Source of the DNA: Rhizobiaceae bacterium
Lineage (GTDB): Bacteria > Pseudomonadota > Alphaproteobacteria > Rhizobiales > Rhizobiaceae
Length of the DNA stretch: 64,000 bases
Assembly (NCBI GenBank): GCA_019635775.1
Contig: JAHBYU010000002.1
Location: 1 to 64,000 of the forward strand
Direction: 5' to 3'
Made by a program: the position numbers and the translations under genes. This document shows, one piece after another, positions 9,153 through 17,949 of the stretch. The stretch's first letter is position 1, and each line of letters starts with the position of its first letter. The notes under the pieces are model-generated. The model did no database searches. It had not been told where the DNA came from and saw only the letters and a list, made by a program, of their open reading frames with translations.

Positions 9153-10054
9153 GAATTCTGGTTACGGGTACAGAGGGTCAGGTCTCTCGCAGCATCGCAG
9201 AAAAAGCGTCCGGATCGCCGAGCCTCGAGATCATTCGCGTTGGCCGACCCGATTTAGACCTTTTGAATCCCGATTCCATTATATCTACGGTTCTCGGAGC
9301 GCGACCCGACATCGTGGTCTCCGCCGCAGCATATACCGCCGTAGATCAGGCGGAGGATGAACCGGAACGGGCTTTCGCTGTCAACGCTACGGGGGCAGGG
9401 GTGGTCGCGGAGGCGGCCAGGAGGGTTGGAGCGTCCATCATCCACCTTTCAACCGACTTCGTGTTCTCGGGAAGGGGCGAAGGGGAACACTCGGAAGCGG
9501 ATGTGACGGAACCGCTGAGCGTTTATGGCCGAAGCAAGCTCGAAGGCGAACGACAGGTTGCGCAAGGAAATCCGCGACATGTGATCCTGCGGACCGCGTG
9601 GGTCTATAGTCCTTTCGGCCGCAACTTCATGAAGACCATGCTGAAGCTCGCAAGCGAGAGGGACGTCATCAAGGTCGTTTCGGACCAGAGGGGAAATCCC
9701 ACCGCAGCTGCTGATATAGCAGAAGGGGTGTTGCGCGTCGCGTCCAGGATCAGCGGCAAGGCTGACACACACCCCTATGGGATCTTCCACATGTCAGGCG
9801 AAGGGGACACGAGTTGGGCCGGCTTTGCCAAGCAGATCTTTCTGGAAAGCGAGCGTGTGGGAGGTCCGTCGGCAAATGTGGAGGAAATTTCGTCGGCCGA
9901 ATTCCCGACCAAGGCGGTCAGACCGGCAAATTCCCGTCTGTCGTGCGCCAAACTGCTTGATGCCTATGGCTGGCGTCCGCCCTCGTGGCGGACGTCGACG
10001 GCCGCAGTTGTTGCCAGACTCGTGGCCAGCACGGACGTACCCGCTGCCAGGTAG
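9149..10054 (+). CDS. rfbD: dTDP-4-dehydrorhamnose reductase
   Basis: The last step of dTDP-L-rhamnose synthesis, reducing the 4-keto group with NAD(P)H. The 301-residue SDR protein begins [15 protein letters not shown] and has STDFVFSG and the Y126/K130 pair in [11 protein letters not shown]. It overlaps rfbB by 4 nt at its start. Its last 91 nt lie antisense to the 3' end of the O-antigen ligase-like gene, yet both reading frames look intact and of normal length. dTDP-rhamnose feeds O-antigen or exopolysaccharide synthesis. Confidence 0.96.
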   Translation: MRILVTGTEGQVSRSIAEKASGSPSLEIIRVGRPDLDLLNPDSIISTVLGARPDIVVSAAAYTAVDQAEDEPERAFAVNATGAGVVAEAARRVGASIIHLSTDFVFSGRGEGEHSEADVTEPLSVYGRSKLEGERQVAQGNPRHVILRTAWVYSPFGRNFMKTMLKLASERDVIKVVSDQRGNPTAAADIAEGVLRVASRISGKADTHPYGIFHMSGEGDTSWAGFAKQIFLESERVGGPSANVEEISSAEFPTKAVRPANSRLSCAKLLDAYGWRPPSWRTSTAAVVARLVASTDVPAAR

Positions 10055-11274
10055 CTTCCTACCGCCAGGAATGCCAGCAACATTGCGTCCAGAATGTCAT
10101 GGCCGACGATTATCCCGCTCATGCCTGTTGTCAGGTAGGTCGCTGCCGTGACAACCAGCATGGTCCCTCCCAATCGGGTTTCCACAGCGGTTGCATCACG
10201 CAGAATTCTTACTCCTGTAACGACTGCGATCAAAAAAAGAACGATCAGAGAAAACAGCCCGACAATCCCGGTTTCGACCCAGGCTGTCAGGAAGCCGTTG
10301 TGGAAATGGCTGTATTGAACGTCCAGTCCCTTCAATGCGAAACCGGCGGCTATGACCGGCTTCGTCGATTGCGGGCCGGTCCCGATGAAGGGATTGGCCG
10401 CTATTGACGAAAGAGCAATTTCCCAAAGTGTCAACCTGCGTCCGAGTGAGGAATCATAGTCGTCTTCCAGTTTGATTTGGTGCCAGTCTGTCACCAGTTC
10501 GCCAACTCGGTGTGGAATTGTCTGGGAGGCCACTAGTACGATGGCCGCTATGGCAACGGAAATTCCGATCAAGGTCCGCCTTGACACCCGCCATACCCAA
10601 CGGTCGCGGGAAATCCACAGTATGACCGCGCTCGACAGCAGCAAGGCTATCCAGGTCGCACGTGATCCGGAGTACAGGATGGCAATCGTGCCGGCGCAAT
10701 ATGCACCCAGAAGCGCTATTGCCTGTTCTTTCCGAGCGTAAAACACGCCGGCCAAAACCATGGATGCGGCGAGGCAGATAACTGTCGCAAATACGATGGC
10801 ATTGCCGGCTCCGCCTTCGGCGCGCGTGCCATAGAGATGAAATTGGACTGCGGCGATCACGGCCCCGCCGTAACAGGCCAGCGCGCTCCCCCCAAGGACC
10901 GCCGCGGCGACGGTCGCCTTGTGCGAAATGCACCAGCTTGAATAAAGAAACGGGAACATTAGCAATGGCAGAATCGGAACCAGATTCTTCCACGACGGTT
11001 CAGGATTGAAAGCGAGTGATAGGGTGTAAGCGAACGAATACAGATAAAGTGACGAGGTCAGTAGCAATGCGAGGCGGTCGCGAGTCAGCGGAATGATGCG
11101 CCTGCAGATTTCTATGACACCGCCAACCGCCCCGGCATTCACCGCGACGCTCGCTACCGAACCCGCGACTGGCGCCGCCGCAAAGCAGATGTAGGTGAAT
11201 ATCTCAGTCCGGTGATCATCGTGCCTAAGAAGTCTATCCACCAACGATGTGAGCTTGTGCCAGTATTTCAACAT
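9964..11274 (-). CDS. O-antigen ligase/polymerase-like membrane protein (Wzy_C/WaaL family)
   Basis: A 436-residue polytopic inner-membrane protein with 10-12 hydrophobic segments. The Wzy_C-type core is recognisable as YSGSRATWIALLLSSAV followed by a large periplasmic loop ending in HFHNGFLTAWVETGIVGL, the conserved HN/H segment of O-antigen ligases. It probably ligates or polymerises lipid-linked polysaccharide at the periplasmic face; ligase and polymerase are hard to separate by sequence. It converges on rfbD with a 91-nt overlap, which suits a surface-polysaccharide locus. The start ATG 11274 is assumed. Confidence 0.82.
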   Translation of the reverse strand: MLKYWHKLTSLVDRLLRHDDHRTEIFTYICFAAAPVAGSVASVAVNAGAVGGVIEICRRIIPLTRDRLALLLTSSLYLYSFAYTLSLAFNPEPSWKNLVPILPLLMFPFLYSSWCISHKATVAAAVLGGSALACYGGAVIAAVQFHLYGTRAEGGAGNAIVFATVICLAASMVLAGVFYARKEQAIALLGAYCAGTIAILYSGSRATWIALLLSSAVILWISRDRWVWRVSRRTLIGISVAIAAIVLVASQTIPHRVGELVTDWHQIKLEDDYDSSLGRRLTLWEIALSSIAANPFIGTGPQSTKPVIAAGFALKGLDVQYSHFHNGFLTAWVETGIVGLFSLIVLFLIAVVTGVRILRDATAVETRLGGTMLVVTAATYLTTGMSGIIVGHDILDAMLLAFLAVGSYLAAGTSVLATSLATTAAVDVRHEGGRQP

Positions 11275-11534
11275 TTTGTCTGGGGCTCAGTGGACATAGG
11301 GCACGCTCCGTCTCTCGTTGAGTTGCCAGAAGGAGCGATCATTCTGGAATTGACGGTTGCAAGGCAAGAAGAAACTCGTTCTAGTTTTGTGGAAGGACGT
11401 GAAAATTTCACGTGCCAGGCAGGCAAATCTTTGGGCATACGCCGCTTGAGGTGATCTGCTTTTTTTGGGAGAATTCAGGCAAATATCTTTGCTTGGCCTT
11501 CGCGTCGCCGCACCAAGCGTTTGCAGGAACCCCT

Positions 11535-12440
11535 ATGCTTGCCAGGCTAACACATCTCGATCGGCTTGAGGCCGAGGCAATTCACATTTTTCGTGAAGTT
11601 GCAGCGTCCTTTTCCAGGCCGGTGATGCTGTATTCGGTGGGCAAAGACTCCTCGGTTCTTCTGCATCTTGCGATGAAGGCTTTCTATCCGGCCAAACCCC
11701 CTTTTCCATTTCTTCACGTCGACACGACCTGGAAGTTTCGGGAGATGATCGCTTTTCGTGATGATATGGCCAAGATGCATGGTTTCGATCTCCTTGTTCA
11801 TGTCAATGAGGATGGAGTCCGCGACAACATTAATCCTTTCGATCACGGCTCCAACGTGCATACCCATATTATGAAGACAGTCGCCCTGCGACAGGCTCTC
11901 GACAAATACCGGTTTGATGCAGCGTTTGGCGGCGCGCGGCGCGACGAGGAAAAGTCGAGGGCGAAGGAGCGCGTCTTCTCATTCCGGAACGCACAGCACG
12001 CGTGGGACCCAAAGCATCAGCGGCCGGAGATGTGGAAGATCTATAATACACGGGTTTCCTCAGGAGAATCGATCCGGGTCTTTCCCCTGTCGAACTGGAC
12101 CGAACTCGATATCTGGCAGTACATACTTCAGGAAGGCATTCCCATCGTGCCGCTGTATTTCGCCAAGAAGCGGCCAGTGGTCGAACGCGATGGCATGCTG
12201 GTCATGCGCGACGATGATCGAATGATGCTTCGTCCCGGAGAGGTCATTGAAAACAGGCTGGTGCGATTCCGCACCCTCGGTTGCTACCCGCTCACTGGAG
12301 CGATCGATTCCACTGCGGATAGTCTTGAGGACATCGTTGCCGAAATGCTGACGGCCAAGACGTCCGAACGCCAGGGACGTCTAATCGATCGTGACGAATC
12401 CGGCTCGATGGAAAAAAAGAAGCGCGAAGGGTATTTTTGA
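11535..12440 (+). CDS. cysD: Sulfate adenylyltransferase subunit 2
   Basis: The catalytic subunit of ATP sulfurylase (sulfate + ATP to APS + PPi). The 301-residue protein carries the PP-loop motif [18 protein letters not shown] (about residues 32-49), then [10 protein letters not shown]-like and [16 protein letters not shown] segments typical of CysD/NodP, and a C-terminal KKKREGYF end. ATG 11535 follows GCAGGAACCCCT; the longer frame from 11412 has no good site. About 260 nt separate it from the divergent O-antigen gene. cysNC starts 4 nt after its stop. Confidence 0.95.
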   Translation: MLARLTHLDRLEAEAIHIFREVAASFSRPVMLYSVGKDSSVLLHLAMKAFYPAKPPFPFLHVDTTWKFREMIAFRDDMAKMHGFDLLVHVNEDGVRDNINPFDHGSNVHTHIMKTVALRQALDKYRFDAAFGGARRDEEKSRAKERVFSFRNAQHAWDPKHQRPEMWKIYNTRVSSGESIRVFPLSNWTELDIWQYILQEGIPIVPLYFAKKRPVVERDGMLVMRDDDRMMLRPGEVIENRLVRFRTLGCYPLTGAIDSTADSLEDIVAEMLTAKTSERQGRLIDRDESGSMEKKKREGYF

Positions 12441-12444
12441 ACTC

Positions 12445-14382
12445 ATGCTGCCCTTGAAGGTCGATCTGACGCATGAAGCCGAAAGCGTGCGTGAATATCT
12501 CGAAAGTCAGAAGCAGAAGTCGCTGCTGCGTTTCCTGACCTGCGGATCCGTGGACGACGGCAAGTCCACGCTGATTGGGCGCTTGTTGTCAGATACGAGA
12601 CAAATCTACGAGGATCAGCTTGCCGCACTAGAACACGATTCCAGGAAGCACGGCACGACAGGCGATGATGTCGACTTTGCGTTGCTGGTGGACGGGCTGG
12701 AGGCGGAACGCGAGCAGGGCATCACCATCGACGTCGCCTATCGATTTTTCTCGACGCCAAAGCGAAAGTTCATCGTGGCGGATACGCCCGGTCACGAGCA
12801 ATACACCCGGAACATGGCGACCGGTGCTTCAACCGCTGACCTCGCGATCGTTCTAGTGGATGCCCGTCAGGGTGTCGTGCGACAGACCAGGCGCCATTCA
12901 ATAATTGCTTCGCTTCTCGGCATCCGGCACGTGCTGGTTGCCGTCAACAAGATCGATCTTGTCGGGTTCAATGAGGAGGTCTTCAAGAAGATCGCCGCCG
13001 ACTACGCAGAGTTTGCGAAGGAGCTGAATTTCCGATCAGTCGTGCCCATCCCGATCTCGGCGCGCTTCGGCGACAATGTGACTTCCCTGTCTGGAAGGCT
13101 TGCGTGGTATTCCGGGCCCTCGCTGATCGAGCATCTCGAGACGGTAGCTGTGGATGACGCGGCGAGGGAAGCTCCGTTCCGATTCCCGGTCCAGTATGTC
13201 AACCGGCCGAATCTCGACTTCCGAGGATATGCGGGAACGATTGCGTCGGGTTCGATTGCCAAGGGCGACCAGGTCATCGTCGCAAAGTCGGGAAAAAGCG
13301 CACGCGTGAAGCGGCTGGTTTCATTCGACGGTGATCTGGAGGCGGCGACGAGCGGACAGGCTGTCACCATAGTGCTGGACAGCGAGATTGAGATATCTCG
13401 CGGAAACATGCTGGTATCGGCGGTCGCTCGGCCGCAGGTCGCAGACCAGTTCGCTGCCAAAATCGTCTGGTTCGACGAGAACGCGATGAAGCCGGGCCGA
13501 TCCTACCTGCTCCGTACCGAGACGGATCAGGTGGGTGCGACGATCACCGACCTGAAGTATCGTCTCGACATCAACAGTTTCGCCCAGGAGGCGGCGAAGT
13601 CGCTCGAGATGAATGAGGTTGGGTTCTGCAATGTGTCGACGCAGTCGCCCATCGTTTTTGATTCCTTCGAGGACAACCGCACCACGGGAGCTTTTATCCT
13701 CATCGACCGTTTAACCAACGCAACGGTCGGCGCCGGTATGATCGTCCATGCATTGCGGCGGGCTGACAACATTCATTGGCAGTCCCTCGATGTCGGAAGG
13801 CAGGCTAGGGCACTGGCTAAAAACCAGAGACCGACTGTCTTCTGGTTCACTGGCCTGTCCGGGTCCGGCAAATCGACGATCGCGAATCTGCTGGAGAAAA
13901 AGCTCCATGCTTCCGGTCGGCACACATATATTCTGGATGGCGACAATGTGCGCCACGGATTGAACCGGGATCTGGGCTTTACTGACGCTGACCGGGTCGA
14001 GAACATTCGTCGGGTGGCTGAAGTTGCCAAGCTCATGGCTGATGCCGGCCTGATTGTCATTGTCTCCTTCATCTCCCCTTTCCGGGCGGAGCGCGAGATG
14101 GCGAGAGCCCTGATGGAAACAGTTGAGTTCGTGGAGGTCTTTGTCGATACCCCATTCGAGGAATGCGCAAAGCGGGACACCAAGGGATTGTATGCCCGCG
14201 CCCTGAAAGGCGAACTGAAGAACTTTACAGGTGTGGACTCGCCATACGAGGCTCCGGAAAATCCGGAAATCCACCTGAACACGGTCGGCAATGCCCCTGA
14301 GGAAATGGTAGAGCTGATCGAAACCTGGTTGCGTGAGCGAGAGAGTGCGCAAGAGCAGTATGACGAAGGCGGCGGAATCTGA
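12445..14382 (+). CDS. cysNC: Bifunctional sulfate adenylyltransferase subunit 1/adenylylsulfate kinase
   Basis: The 645-residue fusion has two parts. Residues ~25-450 form a CysN GTPase: P-loop GSVDDGKST at 34-42, DTPGHEQYTRNM and NKIDL. From about 455 to the end is a CysC APS kinase: P-loop GLSGSGKSTIAN near 470, then LDGDNVRHGLNRDLGF and FISPFRAERE. It drives APS formation through GTP hydrolysis and phosphorylates APS to PAPS, the same layout as rhizobial NodQ. ATG 12445 (MLPLKVDLTH) lies 4 nt after cysD; an upstream GTG at 12391 is less likely. It overlaps cysQ. Confidence 0.95.
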   Translation: MLPLKVDLTHEAESVREYLESQKQKSLLRFLTCGSVDDGKSTLIGRLLSDTRQIYEDQLAALEHDSRKHGTTGDDVDFALLVDGLEAEREQGITIDVAYRFFSTPKRKFIVADTPGHEQYTRNMATGASTADLAIVLVDARQGVVRQTRRHSIIASLLGIRHVLVAVNKIDLVGFNEEVFKKIAADYAEFAKELNFRSVVPIPISARFGDNVTSLSGRLAWYSGPSLIEHLETVAVDDAAREAPFRFPVQYVNRPNLDFRGYAGTIASGSIAKGDQVIVAKSGKSARVKRLVSFDGDLEAATSGQAVTIVLDSEIEISRGNMLVSAVARPQVADQFAAKIVWFDENAMKPGRSYLLRTETDQVGATITDLKYRLDINSFAQEAAKSLEMNEVGFCNVSTQSPIVFDSFEDNRTTGAFILIDRLTNATVGAGMIVHALRRADNIHWQSLDVGRQARALAKNQRPTVFWFTGLSGSGKSTIANLLEKKLHASGRHTYILDGDNVRHGLNRDLGFTDADRVENIRRVAEVAKLMADAGLIVIVSFISPFRAEREMARALMETVEFVEVFVDTPFEECAKRDTKGLYARALKGELKNFTGVDSPYEAPENPEIHLNTVGNAPEEMVELIETWLRERESAQEQYDEGGGI

Positions 14383-15169
14383 CGATCTTGCAATCCAGCA
14401 GCTTTTCGAAGGGCTTGCGATCGAGGCGGGCAGGAAGGTCATGGAGGTATTCCGGGCCGGTTGCGCAGTAAAGAAAAAGGCAGACGCATCGCCTGTTACC
14501 GAAGCTGACCAGTCGAGCGAGAAGATAATTCTAAACGGCTTGCGTTCGGCGTTCCCGGACATCCCATGCGTCGCAGAAGAAGAAGCGGCGGAAGGCATCG
14601 TGCCTGACCAGGTGGGTGAGGTTTTCTTTCTCGTCGATCCGCTTGACGGTACCAGAGAATTCGTCAACCGAAGTGGCGATTTCACCGTGAACATCGCTTT
14701 GATCCGGCATGGACGGCCAGACATCGGCGTCGTCTATGCACCATGTAGTGAGCGTTTGTTTTCAGGACGTCCGGGACACGCCGAGGCCATCGATCTGGAC
14801 GGTACGGGTGGAGTGGCCGGTCGACGCAGGATTGCTGTTCGTCGCCAACATAGACCTGTGGTCATAGTCGCTTCGCGCTCCCACCGTACCCCGGCAACCG
14901 ATGATTTCATCCGGCAGTTCGAGGCGGCTGAGATTGTCTCGGTGGGATCGTCTCTCAAGTTCTGTCTGGTCGCCTGTGGCGAGGCTGATCTTTATCCGCG
15001 CCTCGGCAGGACCATGGAGTGGGACACGGCGGCGGGCGACGCAATACTGCGCGCGGCGGGGGGCATGACAGAAACCATGGACGGCACAGCGCTCATCTAC
15101 GGAAAGCGCAACCAGCCCGCTGATGTCGACTTCGCCAACCCGTTCTTCCTTGCGAAGGGCGGGTCATAA
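14360..15169 (+). CDS. cysQ: 3'(2'),5'-bisphosphate nucleotidase
   Basis: Hydrolyses PAP (3'-phosphoadenosine 5'-phosphate), the by-product of PAPS use. The 269-residue inositol-monophosphatase-fold protein has the metal motifs EEEAAEG, DPLDGT (residues 93-98) followed by REFVNRSGDFTVNIALI, and a late EWDTAAGDAILRAAGG. It overlaps cysNC by 23 nt from ATG 14360; an in-frame GTG at 14333 is the alternative start. Its place after cysD-cysNC supports a PAPS-turnover role. Confidence 0.93.
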   Translation: MTKAAESDDLAIQQLFEGLAIEAGRKVMEVFRAGCAVKKKADASPVTEADQSSEKIILNGLRSAFPDIPCVAEEEAAEGIVPDQVGEVFFLVDPLDGTREFVNRSGDFTVNIALIRHGRPDIGVVYAPCSERLFSGRPGHAEAIDLDGTGGVAGRRRIAVRRQHRPVVIVASRSHRTPATDDFIRQFEAAEIVSVGSSLKFCLVACGEADLYPRLGRTMEWDTAAGDAILRAAGGMTETMDGTALIYGKRNQPADVDFANPFFLAKGGS

Positions 15170-15186
15170 GCTGACAGGCGAAGCGC

Positions 15187-16332
15187 CTATTCTGCGGCTG
15201 CAAGATTCGCGGAATTGCCGCCGACGAAATCCCGGATCGTGGAAATGATCAGGTCCTGATCTTCCTTTGTGAGGTAGGGGTGCATGGGCAGGCAAAGAAT
15301 CCGTTCCGGCAAGGTCTCCGAGACCGTCAGCCCACCGGGAGTCCGTGGAAAGTGCTTGTAGGCCACCTGGCTATGCAACGGCTTCACGTAATAGATGACG
15401 GAAGGGATACCGTTCTTTTGAAGGTGAGTTTTCAGGGCATCCCTGTTTGGTGTCTCTATGGCATATTGCGCCCAGGCTGATCGGATCTGAGGCGGGTTGG
15501 ACGCAGCCCGGACAATGTCGCCGAGACCCTCGGCATAGCGTTGCGCAACGGCCTGCCGCGCGTGCATCTCGTCTTCCAGTATGGCGAGCTTCTCAATCAG
15601 GATCGCCGCCTGCAGTGTGTCGAGGCGCGAATTGATACCCACATGGATGTTGTCATATTGCGTCTCGCCTTTGCCGTGGAACGCAAAGGAGCGCAGATTC
15701 TCGGCCAGCGCATCGTCATTGGTAAACATCGCCCCGCCATCGCCATAACAGCCGAGCGGTTTCGCTGGGTAGAAACTGGTCGCCGCGACATGGCCGAACG
15801 CACCGCACTTGATGTCGCCGGCGGTCCCGCCGATCGATTGCGCGGCGTCTTCGATAACGAGAAGGCCTTCCCGCTCTGCAATCCGCATGATTGCATCGTA
15901 GTCTGCGGCAAGTCCAAAGAGGTCGACCGGGATAATCGCCTTGGGTTTCAACCTGCCTTCGGCCTTGATCATCGCAATCGCGGCTTCAAGGCTGGCAATG
16001 TCGATATTGTAAGTGTCCGGTTCGACGTCGACGAAGACTGGCTCCGCCTTGGCCAGCGCGACCACCTCGGCGGTCGCGGCAAAGGTGAAGCTTGGTACGA
16101 AGACAGCATCGCCCGCCCCAATGCCGGATGCGTAGAGAGGCAGGAGCAAGGCGTCGGTACCATTGGCGCAAGCAACACAATGCTTCACGCCGACATAGTC
16201 GGCCAGCTTCTTCTCGAACTCGGCAACCTGCGGGCCAAGGATATAGCGACCGTCCTCGATCACCTTGTCGATTGCAGTCCTCAACTTGTCGCCGATGCGC
16301 TCGCGCTGAGCGCCAAGATCTATGAATTGCAT
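15187..16332 (-). CDS. DegT/DnrJ/EryC1/StrS-family sugar aminotransferase
   Basis: A PLP-dependent aminotransferase of nucleotide-sugar metabolism, 381 residues. The PLP Lys is K191 in ATSFYPAKPLGCYGDGGA, with VIEDAAQSIGGT (residues 159-170) contacting the ring. The N-terminus MQFIDLGAQRERI is typical of the WecE/WbpE-like branch that aminates 3- or 4-keto sugars. It converges on cysQ with 17 nt between stops. Beside rhamnose and O-antigen genes, it probably makes an amino sugar for the cell surface; the exact substrate is not resolvable. Confidence 0.9.
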   Translation of the reverse strand: MQFIDLGAQRERIGDKLRTAIDKVIEDGRYILGPQVAEFEKKLADYVGVKHCVACANGTDALLLPLYASGIGAGDAVFVPSFTFAATAEVVALAKAEPVFVDVEPDTYNIDIASLEAAIAMIKAEGRLKPKAIIPVDLFGLAADYDAIMRIAEREGLLVIEDAAQSIGGTAGDIKCGAFGHVAATSFYPAKPLGCYGDGGAMFTNDDALAENLRSFAFHGKGETQYDNIHVGINSRLDTLQAAILIEKLAILEDEMHARQAVAQRYAEGLGDIVRAASNPPQIRSAWAQYAIETPNRDALKTHLQKNGIPSVIYYVKPLHSQVAYKHFPRTPGGLTVSETLPERILCLPMHPYLTKEDQDLIISTIRDFVGGNSANLAAAE

Positions 16333-16554
16333 GCGGTCAAATCACTTGCGGGAGAGTGTTTCGCCGCTGATAGCAGACAAGATTCCATCGAAAAAGCCGG
16401 AGACGGCGCCGTCTTGGTCAAACCGAGTGTTTCGCGTTACCGGCAAAGAGCGTTCGAAATGCCGGAAGGAGGCCGCTTTTTCCTGACTTCGTGGAGTTTC
16501 AGCGAATCCGCCGAAACATAAAGTGATTGGCTTAGGCCAGCCGCCGGCCCTCGA

Positions 16555-17478
16555 TCAACCGAGTTCGCGTCGCCACGGAGGATTCGCCCCGGCACGCGAG
16601 ACGGTCACTGCCGCAGCCGCGGAGCCAAGGGCAAGCGCAGCTTCGATTTGCTCTTGCGTGAGCCTCGCGATTCGGTCTTTGGCAAGCGCCCCCTGTTCGA
16701 ACAGCGAGGCAAGGAGGCCCGCGTTGAACGTGTCCCCGGCGCCAACGGTATCGACGACGGAGACGAGTTTCGGCATGACTTTAACCTTGTGGTTTTTGGT
16801 GTAGCCAACCGCCGCCTCACTGCCACGGGTGATGACGATAAATTTCGGCCCCAAATCCAGCCAGCCGTGAACAATATCGTCGGACGAACCTGTTTCGCCA
16901 AACCAGGCCAGATCCTCATCTGAAAGCTTGACGATATCGGCAAGGGCAATCATGCGGCGCATTCTCGCGAGGTGGCTTTCCCTGTCGGGTATGAATGCAG
17001 GCCTTATGTTTGGATCAAGCATGGTCACCCGCCTTCCTGCCTCCCGCCGCATCAGGCTTTCATAGGCGTGGCCGCACGGTTCCGGTATGAGGCTGATAGC
17101 GCCGAACAGAAGTGCGTCGACATTTCCTTCAAATACCGGAAGATCGGTGTCCGAAAGCATGCGTCCGGCGGTACCTTCGTCGTAAAAGACATAGCTGGCA
17201 TGGCCGTTGACCAGCTTGACGAAGGCGAGAGTCGTCGGCCGGGTTGAAACATTTGCATACCGCGAGCCGACCCGGCTGGCCGCGAGCGTCTCACGCAACT
17301 GCTCCCCGAACAGGTCGGACGAGAGACCCGAAAAGAATTCAACAGGAACCCCTAGCCGACCGAGAGCGACGGCAGTGTTGAAAACCGCGCCTCCCGAATA
17401 GGGCGAGAATGCAGGTTCATCGAGGGTCGACCTGCGGGGCAGCATGTCGATGAGTGCTTCGCCGCAGCAGATGATCAT
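16555..17478 (-). CDS. PfkB-family sugar kinase (fructokinase-like; frcK candidate)
   Basis: A 307-residue ribokinase-fold kinase. The N-terminal MIICCGEALIDM and GGAVFNTAVALGRLG segments bind sugar, and the C-terminal DTVGAGDTFNAG (residues 243-254) holds the catalytic Asp249. It lies 39 nt downstream of the RbsD-like gene on the same strand, in the unit headed by the ROK regulator and divergent from the fructose ABC transporter. Cytoplasmic phosphorylation of imported fructose is the natural inference; in Sinorhizobium an frcK kinase is associated with frcBCA. A different ketose or pentose substrate is not excluded. Confidence 0.87.
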   Translation of the reverse strand: MIICCGEALIDMLPRRSTLDEPAFSPYSGGAVFNTAVALGRLGVPVEFFSGLSSDLFGEQLRETLAASRVGSRYANVSTRPTTLAFVKLVNGHASYVFYDEGTAGRMLSDTDLPVFEGNVDALLFGAISLIPEPCGHAYESLMRREAGRRVTMLDPNIRPAFIPDRESHLARMRRMIALADIVKLSDEDLAWFGETGSSDDIVHGWLDLGPKFIVITRGSEAAVGYTKNHKVKVMPKLVSVVDTVGAGDTFNAGLLASLFEQGALAKDRIARLTQEQIEAALALGSAAAAVTVSRAGANPPWRRELG

Positions 17479-17517
17479 GGAACCAATCCTCGTAGTGACG
17501 ACTGTGACGTTTTTGCG

Positions 17518-17949
17518 CTAGCGTGGCTTTATCACGCCCTTGCGCACAATGAAGTTGCCATACAGCCGAGGCTCGCTGGTCGCAATGACGGCGTAAGCTG
17601 CCTTGACGCGATCGTAGAAGGCGGGACCGGCAAGTGGCTGAAGCGGCATGTTGGGAACTCTGCGCGCGCATAGCGCGCTCATTTCGTGATGTATCGGATC
17701 GAGCCGCGTCGGATCTCCGCCGACAGATGCGCAGAACAAGGCGTTGGGTACAAAATCGTCAACGGGAAGCACGGTTAGCACCGCGTCGATCACCTCCAGG
17801 ACCCCGTGCCCGTCTGCACGCAGCACGCGTCGCCCATGATCGGCGGCAGGATAATTCCCGTCGACGATGGCCAATTCATCGCCATGTCCCATCGCGCGCA
17901 AAGTGGACAGGAAATCCGGACCCAGAAGGGCAGGGATGCCGATAAGCAT
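17518..17949 (-). CDS. RbsD/FucU-family sugar mutarotase
   Basis: A 143-residue RbsD/FucU-fold protein: MLIGIPALLGPDFLSTLRAMGHGDELAIVDGNYPA at the start (the His in GHGD is in the usual catalytic position) and RLYGNFIVRKGVI near the end, where RbsD/FucU proteins carry their Tyr/Asn active-site residues. Family members speed anomer or ring interconversion of ribose or fucose. Here it probably equilibrates the imported sugar for the downstream kinase. Its ATG overlaps the stop of the ROK regulator as TAATG, so the two are translationally coupled. Confidence 0.88.
   Translation of the reverse strand: MLIGIPALLGPDFLSTLRAMGHGDELAIVDGNYPAADHGRRVLRADGHGVLEVIDAVLTVLPVDDFVPNALFCASVGGDPTRLDPIHHEMSALCARRVPNMPLQPLAGPAFYDRVKAAYAVIATSEPRLYGNFIVRKGVIKPR

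Noticed and set aside
11275-11534. Possible small gene or regulatory RNA between the O-antigen gene and cysD
   Set aside because: Short overlapping frames only, no ribosome-binding site linked to a plausible protein and no stable hairpin; it probably holds the two divergent promoters.
15541-16521. 326-aa plus-strand open frame opposite the DegT aminotransferase
   Set aside because: Antisense shadow of a clear PLP enzyme; no domain or ribosome-binding site visible.
16333-16554. Possible small gene between the aminotransferase and the sugar kinase
   Set aside because: The open stretch there is the extension of an antisense frame from the aminotransferase gene; nothing else is supported.
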